Positions 60,101 to 64,000 of a DNA stretch of 64,000 nucleotides are shown piece by piece. This stretch comes from Streptomyces marincola (lineage in GTDB: Bacteria; Actinomycetota; Actinomycetes; Streptomycetales; Streptomycetaceae). The DNA lies in assembly GCF_020410765.1 (NCBI RefSeq), contig NZ_CP084541.1, positions 186,001-250,000 on the forward strand, in the 5' to 3' direction. Each line of letters starts with the position of its first letter. The first letter of the stretch is position 1. The position numbers and the translations under genes were made by a program. Below the pieces are notes generated by a model. It made no database searches. It was given only the letters and a program-made list of their open reading frames with translations, and was not told the DNA's origin.

Positions 60101-61509
60101 GGATCTGGAGCGACCTGCTGGGCGTCTCCCGCATCGGCGTCCGGGAGGACTTCTTCGCCCTGGGCGGCCACTCCCTGCTGGCCACCCGGCTCGTGCTCGC
60201 GATACACCGGGACCTCGGCGTGCGGATCCCGCCCGGCGCGGTCTCCGCCTCCGCGACGGTCGCCGCGCTGGCCGCCCTGGTCGACGGGCGCGACGGGAAG
60301 GACGGGAACGACGGCGCGGGGCCGGTCGCGGGAACCCTCGACCTGCCCGCCGAGGTCCGCCTGCCCGCCGACGTCGTTCCGGCGCCTGGCGCCGCCCCGG
60401 CGGCGCAGGCCCCGGCGCGGGTCCTGCTCACCGGCGCCACCGGCTTCCTCGGGGCCTTCACCCTGAACGCCCTGCTGGAGCGCACCGACGCCACCGTGCA
60501 CTGCCTGGTGCGCGGCAGCGATCCCGAGCACGCCGCGCAGCGGCTGCGCCTCGCCCTGGAGACCTACGGACTGTGGGACGAACGCCGCGCCCGCCGGGTC
60601 ACCGCGGTCCACGGCGATCTCGCCCGGCCGTCGCTCGGCCTGTCCGATGACGCCTTCGACGACCTCGCCCGCACCGTGGACGCCGTGCACCACGTGGGGG
60701 CGGCGGTCAACCTCGTCTCCTCCTACGGACAGCTCAAGGCGGCGACCGTCGACGGCACCGCCGAGATCCTCCGGCTGGCCGCGCGCCACCGCACCGTCCC
60801 GGTCCACCACGTCTCCACCGTGGGCGTGTACGCGGGCACGTCCCCGCACCCGATCGGTCCCGAGCACCCGACCGGGCCGCCGGAAGCGCTGGAGCACGGC
60901 TACACCCGGAGCAAGTGGGTGGCGGAAGGGCTCGTCGAACAGGCCCGCCGGCGTGGACTGCCCGTCACGATGTACCGGCCGACCCGCATCGCCGGCCACA
61001 GCCGCACCGGCGCCTGCCAGACGGGCGACTACCTGTGGCTGATGCTCAAGGGCTGCGTCCAGGCGCAGGCCGCCCCCGCCCCGGTGGACACCGCCTTCGA
61101 CCTGGTGCCGGTGGACCACGTCGCCGATGCCGTCGTGGCGCTCTCCCTGCTCCCCGGCACCACAGGACGGACCTTCCATCTCGCCGCGGGCCGGCTGCTG
61201 CGGCTGGAGACGGCGCTCGACTGGCTGCGGGCCATGGGCCACCACCTGCCGGAGGTCTCCCCGGAGGCGTGGCTGGACCGCATCGGCGCCGACCCCGCCA
61301 ACGCGGCGTTCCCGCTCCTCGGCACGCTGGCCGCGGAACTGACCGGCGGCGGTTCCGAGGGCAGCCTGACCTTCGACCCCACCGCCACCGACACCGCGCT
61401 GGCCGCGACGGACGTGGCGCGCCCCGCGTTCGACCGGGAGCTGTTCGGCCGCTGCGCCGCCTACCTCACCGCGGCGAAGTGGTTCCCCGAACCCGGCGCG
61501 GCGCACTGA
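57133..61509 (+). CDS. Non-ribosomal peptide synthetase, condensation-adenylation-carrier-reductase (C-A-T-R)
   Basis: This 1,458-residue protein has a condensation domain (about 10-440; HHAVIDG at 148-154), an adenylation domain (about 465-975; YTSGSTGRPKG, NHYGPSET, YRTGDLV), a carrier (about 980-1060; Ser1014 in GGHSLLA) and a terminal reductase (about 1095-1450; LTGATGFLGAF, catalytic Y1257-x-x-x-K1261 in YTRSK). Pocket residues D661, V662, Q665, F704, A731, A733, H759, V767, V768 resemble the proline code DVQLIAHVVK. The reductase should release the peptide as an aldehyde with NADPH. Together with the T-A protein it predicts a Val-Pro-type dipeptide aldehyde, which could close to a fused pyrazinone or imine. 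ATG at 57133. Confidence 0.95.
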   Translation: MPYDLPSRPSYPMSSEQESIWLNDQFQTGTSRYVESWAYRLRGARVVPAAVRAALDGIVARHEALRSRLHLVDGEPRQTVLPPGPVGLEIRRVSPGQLPAALTEAATRPVSLDRPPLLRATLLHLDAHAGESAGGGGDHDAVLVVAVHHAVIDGWCWSLLDTEFSALYRAALDGSDPGLPELPVQFGPYAQARPAPARTSLEYWRRTLAGAPPESSFPTDRPRPAVLGAGGDRVEFTLGPDLVKGVRALARRARTTPFTVLATALGALLARSSGRDEVVIGTPVSRRDEERLEPMLACLTDVMPLLQRLSPDASFAELTARTKAAVWDAVRHRDASFSDLVRDLRVERSTGRFPLFQVVFGLDDAPAPALDLPGVTAERLYVHGGTSKYDVFLHMVPEAGGLRGYWEFSTDLFDRVTAERLTGRLTALLASAVADPDRPLAELDVLPPEEHALLKQWTHGPAPAGDLPLAHEAVAAQARRTPDAPAVVHGDRTLTYAQLEAAAANVAAHLVALGAARRPVGICLRRSPDLAVAVLGVLKAGGSYLPLDPDYPADRIAFMAADSGIGTVLTQRDLVDLLGRLGTAGAEPVVVDGLPPAPAVPLPAAGPDDLGYLIYTSGSTGRPKGVAMPHRALANLLAWQRDRSAAGTGTRTLHFTPLSFDVAFQELFGTWATGGTLVMVDDDARRDPARLLDILAARRVQRLFLPFVALQQLAEYACATGRTLPELREVATAGEQLFATPALREFFRSHAPGAVLDNHYGPSETHVVVAERLAKDPAAWPDLPPIGRPVAGARVLVVDGALRPVPPGTTGELCVAGPVLADGYLGRPDLTAERFVLREGTRFYRTGDLVRHLPDGRLAYLGRGDDQVKIRGHRVETGEVEAVLRALPGVADAAVVAQDLPSGRRLVAHYLTAADDATAPRPAAVRQALAERLPAYMVPAAVLNPESFPLTPSGKLDRAALPRPEDSDTQPESPAASAAPTTPTEHRIARIWSDLLGVSRIGVREDFFALGGHSLLATRLVLAIHRDLGVRIPPGAVSASATVAALAALVDGRDGKDGNDGAGPVAGTLDLPAEVRLPADVVPAPGAAPAAQAPARVLLTGATGFLGAFTLNALLERTDATVHCLVRGSDPEHAAQRLRLALETYGLWDERRARRVTAVHGDLARPSLGLSDDAFDDLARTVDAVHHVGAAVNLVSSYGQLKAATVDGTAEILRLAARHRTVPVHHVSTVGVYAGTSPHPIGPEHPTGPPEALEHGYTRSKWVAEGLVEQARRRGLPVTMYRPTRIAGHSRTGACQTGDYLWLMLKGCVQAQAAPAPVDTAFDLVPVDHVADAVVALSLLPGTTGRTFHLAAGRLLRLETALDWLRAMGHHLPEVSPEAWLDRIGADPANAAFPLLGTLAAELTGGGSEGSLTFDPTATDTALAATDVARPAFDRELFGRCAAYLTAAKWFPEPGAAH

Positions 61510-61578
61510 CAGGCGGCGCCGACGCGGCCGGGCGCCCGGCGCCCGGAGCTGGCGCCGTTCGCGGCGGAGCACTACCCG

Positions 61579-61584
61579 TAGAAT
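61579..61584 (+). promoter_or_regulatory. -10 element of purB, probably leaderless
   Basis: TAGAAT ends 8 bp before the GTG start at 61593. Transcription would begin at or next to the start codon, and no ribosome site is visible. No good -35 is seen. Confidence 0.5.
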
Positions 61585-61592
61585 CCGGTGGC

Positions 61593-63023
61593 GTGACTGA
61601 CAAGCCGCGCATTCCGAACGTTCTGGCCGGCCGCTACGCCTCCGCGCACCTGGCCGCCTACTGGTCCCCCGAGCACAAGGTGGTGCTGGAGCGACGGCTG
61701 TGGCTCGCGGTGCTGCGGGCGCTCGCGGACCTCGGGGTCGCGGTGCCGCGCGAGGCCGTGGCGGACTACGAGCGGGTCCTCGACCGGGTGGACCTGGCGT
61801 CCATCGCGGAGCGCGAGCGGGTCACCCGGCACGATGTCAAGGCACGGATCGAGGAGTTCAACGCGCTCGCCGGGCACGAGCACGTGCACAAGGGCATGAC
61901 CTCGCGCGACCTGACCGAGAACGTCGAGCAGTTGCAGGTGCGGCTCTCCCTCGAACTGGCAAGGGACCGGGCGGTGGCCATGCTCGCGCGGCTCGGGCGC
62001 CTGGCCGCCGGGTACGCGGAGCTGGTGATGGCCGGCCGTTCGCACAACGTCCCCGCCCAGGCCACCACGCTGGGGAAACGCTTCGCCACGGCCGCCGACG
62101 AACTCCTCGTCGCGCTCGGCCGGGTGGAGGACCTGCTGGCGCGGTACCCGTTGCGCGGGATCAAGGGTCCCGTGGGCACCTCGCAGGACATGCTCGACCT
62201 GCTCGGCGGCGACGAGGCGCGGCTCGCGGAACTGGAGGACCGGGTCGCGGGCCACCTGGGCTTCGGCCGGGTCCTCACCTCCGTGGGCCAGGTCTACCCC
62301 CGCTCGCTGGACTACGAGGTCGTCACGGCCCTGGTGCAGCTGGCCGCCGCGCCCGCGTCGCTGGCGCGGACGATCCGGCTGATGGCGGGGCAGGAGCTGG
62401 TGACCGAGGGCTTCCAGCCGGGGCAGGTCGGCTCGTCGGCGATGCCGCACAAGATGAACACCCGCTCGTGCGAGCGGGTGGGCGGCCTCGCGGTGATCCT
62501 GCGCGGCTACGCCTCCATGACCGGCGAACTCGCGGGCGACCAGTGGAACGAGGGCGACGTCTCGTGCTCCGTGGTGCGGCGGGTGGCGCTGCCCGACGCG
62601 TTCTTCGCGTTCGACGGACTGGCCGAGACGTTCCTGACGGTGCTGGACGAGTTCGGGGCGTTCGAGGCGGTGGTGGCCCGCGAGCTGGACCGCTACCTGC
62701 CCTTCCTCGCCACGACGAAGGTGCTGATGGCGGCCGTGCGCGCCGGCGTGGGCCGGGAGACGGCGCACGAGGTCATCAAGGAGCACGCGGTGGCCTCCGC
62801 GCTCGGGCTGCGCGAGGGCGCCGAGCGCAACGAACTGCTCGACCGGCTCGCGGCCGACGAGCGCATCCCGCTCGACCGGGCCGGGCTCGACGCGCTGATG
62901 GCGGACCGGCTGTCGTTCACGGGTGCGGCCGGCGCGCAGGTCGCCGCCGTCGTCGGCCGGATCGACGAGGTCGTCAAGCGGTACCCCGAGGCGGCGGCGT
63001 ACGCGCCGGGGGCCATCCTGTAG
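61593..63023 (+). CDS. purB: Adenylosuccinate lyase
   Basis: This 476-residue enzyme of purine synthesis splits SAICAR and adenylosuccinate, releasing fumarate. It has the superfamily signature GSSAMPHKMN and the catalytic regions HVHKGMTSRDLTENVEQ and GRSHNVPAQATTLGKRFA. GTG at 61593 (TDKPRIPNVLAGRYAS) fits the family N-terminus and follows a TAGAAT box closely, suggesting a leaderless message. It is housekeeping and not part of the synthetase cluster. Confidence 0.96.
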   Translation: MTDKPRIPNVLAGRYASAHLAAYWSPEHKVVLERRLWLAVLRALADLGVAVPREAVADYERVLDRVDLASIAERERVTRHDVKARIEEFNALAGHEHVHKGMTSRDLTENVEQLQVRLSLELARDRAVAMLARLGRLAAGYAELVMAGRSHNVPAQATTLGKRFATAADELLVALGRVEDLLARYPLRGIKGPVGTSQDMLDLLGGDEARLAELEDRVAGHLGFGRVLTSVGQVYPRSLDYEVVTALVQLAAAPASLARTIRLMAGQELVTEGFQPGQVGSSAMPHKMNTRSCERVGGLAVILRGYASMTGELAGDQWNEGDVSCSVVRRVALPDAFFAFDGLAETFLTVLDEFGAFEAVVARELDRYLPFLATTKVLMAAVRAGVGRETAHEVIKEHAVASALGLREGAERNELLDRLAADERIPLDRAGLDALMADRLSFTGAAGAQVAAVVGRIDEVVKRYPEAAAYAPGAIL

Positions 63024-63049
63024 GGCCCTCGCGGGGGGAGGCGGGCGTG

Positions 63050-64000
63050 GTGAGTCACACCGGCGGCGGGCCGTCGCTGCTGCGGAGGATCAACTCGGCA
63101 GCCGTGCTGCGGGCGTTGCGTGCCGCCGGGCCGCCGTGCTCGCTGACCGACCTGGCCCGGGCCACCGGCCTGTCCCGCCCGACGCTCGAAGGGGTGCTCG
63201 AAGGGCTGGCCGATTCCGGGCTCGTCGCGGAGACGGGCGCGGCCGAGGCGGCCGGGGAACGGCGCCCCGGGCGCCCGGCCCGCCGGTTCAGGTTCCGCGC
63301 GGAGGCCGGCCGGCTGCTCGGCATCGAGATCGGGTCGCGCCGGGTGTCGGCGGTGCTCGCGGACCTGGGCGGGCGGCGGCTGGGGACGGCGGCCCTCGAT
63401 GTGGCCACGCGGGCGGCGGCCGAGGAACGGCTGGCCGGGGCGCGGGCCGTCGCGGGCGAGCTGCTCGCGCGGCACGGCGGCGCGGCGGGCGAGCTGCGCG
63501 CGGTCGGCGTCGGCAGCCCGGGCATCGTGGCCGCCGACGGCTCGGTCGAACTGTGCGCGGCCCTGCCGGGCTGGACGGGCCTGCCGCTGGGTGAGCGGCT
63601 CGGTGCGGCGTTCGGCTGCCCGGTGCTCGTGGAGAACGACGCGAACGCCGCCGTGCTCGCGGAGCGCTGGGTGGGGGCGGCGGCCGGGGCCGACGACGTG
63701 GTGATGGTGCTCGCCGGGCTGAGCCCGGGCGCCGGATCGCTCATCGGCGGCCGGCTGCACCGCGGGCACCGCGGCGCGGCGGGCGAGATCGGCGCGCTGC
63801 ACCTGCTGGGCCGCCAGGCGCGTCCCGAGCGCCTGCTGTCCGTCTCGGGCGACCCGCTTGACCCGCTGGACGAGCAGGCCGTGACCCGCGTGCTCGCGGC
63901 GGCGCGCGGCGGTGACCGGCGGGCGGCGGCGGCCGTGGACAGGTTCGTGGAGCGCCTGGTGCACGACGTGGCGGCGCTGGTGCTCGCCCTCGACCCGGAA
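63050..64000 (+). CDS. ROK-family transcriptional regulator (3' end outside window)
   Basis: 317 codons are visible, and the frame is open to the window end. An N-terminal winged helix (LLRRINSAAVLRALRAAGP...CSLTDLARATGLSRPTLEGVLEGL) is followed by a ROK sugar-kinase-like domain: LLGIEIGSRRVSAVLAD, VGSPGIVAADG, VENDANAAVLAERW and HRGAAGEIGALH. The Cys-rich zinc motif typical of ROK is not evident. Tandem GTG codons at 63047 and 63050 follow GGGGGGAGG. Such proteins usually repress sugar genes; the target is unknown. Confidence 0.93.
   Translation, partial: MSHTGGGPSLLRRINSAAVLRALRAAGPPCSLTDLARATGLSRPTLEGVLEGLADSGLVAETGAAEAAGERRPGRPARRFRFRAEAGRLLGIEIGSRRVSAVLADLGGRRLGTAALDVATRAAAEERLAGARAVAGELLARHGGAAGELRAVGVGSPGIVAADGSVELCAALPGWTGLPLGERLGAAFGCPVLVENDANAAVLAERWVGAAAGADDVVMVLAGLSPGAGSLIGGRLHRGHRGAAGEIGALHLLGRQARPERLLSVSGDPLDPLDEQAVTRVLAAARGGDRRAAAAVDRFVERLVHDVAALVLALDPE

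Noticed and set aside
56695..61572. Minus-strand open frame of about 1,625 codons
   Set aside because: It lies opposite the synthetase genes, whose domains are unmistakable. The translated product is low-complexity Gly/Arg/Gln.

Overview
The window comes from a high-GC actinobacterium, most likely a Streptomyces or close relative. Coding density is high, GTG starts and ATGA/GTGA overlaps are common, PPOX/F420-type and DUF2267/DUF5709/DUF2332 genes are present, one secreted protease carries a leucine TTA codon near its start, and there are many secreted polysaccharide-degrading enzymes with ricin-type (CBM13) modules. No rRNA, tRNA or CRISPR array was seen.

Layout. (1) 1-1.6 kb: the 3' end of a secreted polymorphic toxin (Gly/Ser linker, Hint domain, small C-terminal toxin with a Cys/His arrangement suggesting a papain-like fold), overlapped by a probable immunity gene. 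(2) 1.6-8 kb, minus strand: a solute-binding lipoprotein with its own LacI repressor and a perfect 18-bp operator, a PhzF-family isomerase and an ABC half-exporter. (3) 8-19.5 kb: a pectin side-chain locus with a GH53 galactanase, two PL11 rhamnogalacturonan lyases, a GH43 and a GH5 enzyme; four of the five carry CBM13 modules. (4) 19.6-30.5 kb: a scarred region holding remnants of an SDR, an SMP-30 lactonase, pstB, an S8 protease C-terminus, yjbQ and an IS701-type transposase. Intact among them are a RidA protein, a small DUF6247/RelE-like pair, an S8 protease, a trypsin-like protease and an exonuclease-BRCT-TerD fusion protein.

(5) 30.8-40.6 kb: a complete L-rhamnose pathway. A LacI regulator and mutarotase lie divergent to rhaI, a bifunctional rhaD, rhaB and lutABC. 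Lactaldehyde made from rhamnose is oxidised to lactate by the C-terminal half of RhaD and then to pyruvate by LutABC. The 12-bp box TGAAACGATTCA is present both at the rha promoter and in the leader of the first rhamnogalacturonan lyase. This suggests that the enzymes releasing rhamnose and those consuming it share a regulator. (6) 40.9-53 kb: ordinary chromosomal genes (VOC, EamA, ThuA, DUF2332, PPOX, NERD, Nudix, ABC exporter, FAD oxidoreductase, DUF2267, DUF5709, SGNH, GNAT, PH). (7) 53-55 kb: an SDR and a divergent TetR with three operator copies between them. (8) 55.3-61.5 kb: a two-gene non-ribosomal peptide synthetase with domain order T-A and C-A-T-R. Codes read by eye point to a Val-like residue followed by Pro, with reductive release. 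(9) 61.6-64 kb: purB and the start of a ROK regulator.

The most promising little-described items are the minimal T-A / C-A-T-R synthetase, the Hint-released toxin with its partner, the exonuclease-BRCT-TerD fusion and the DUF6247 gene pair. All functional calls are made by reading sequence; no search was run.
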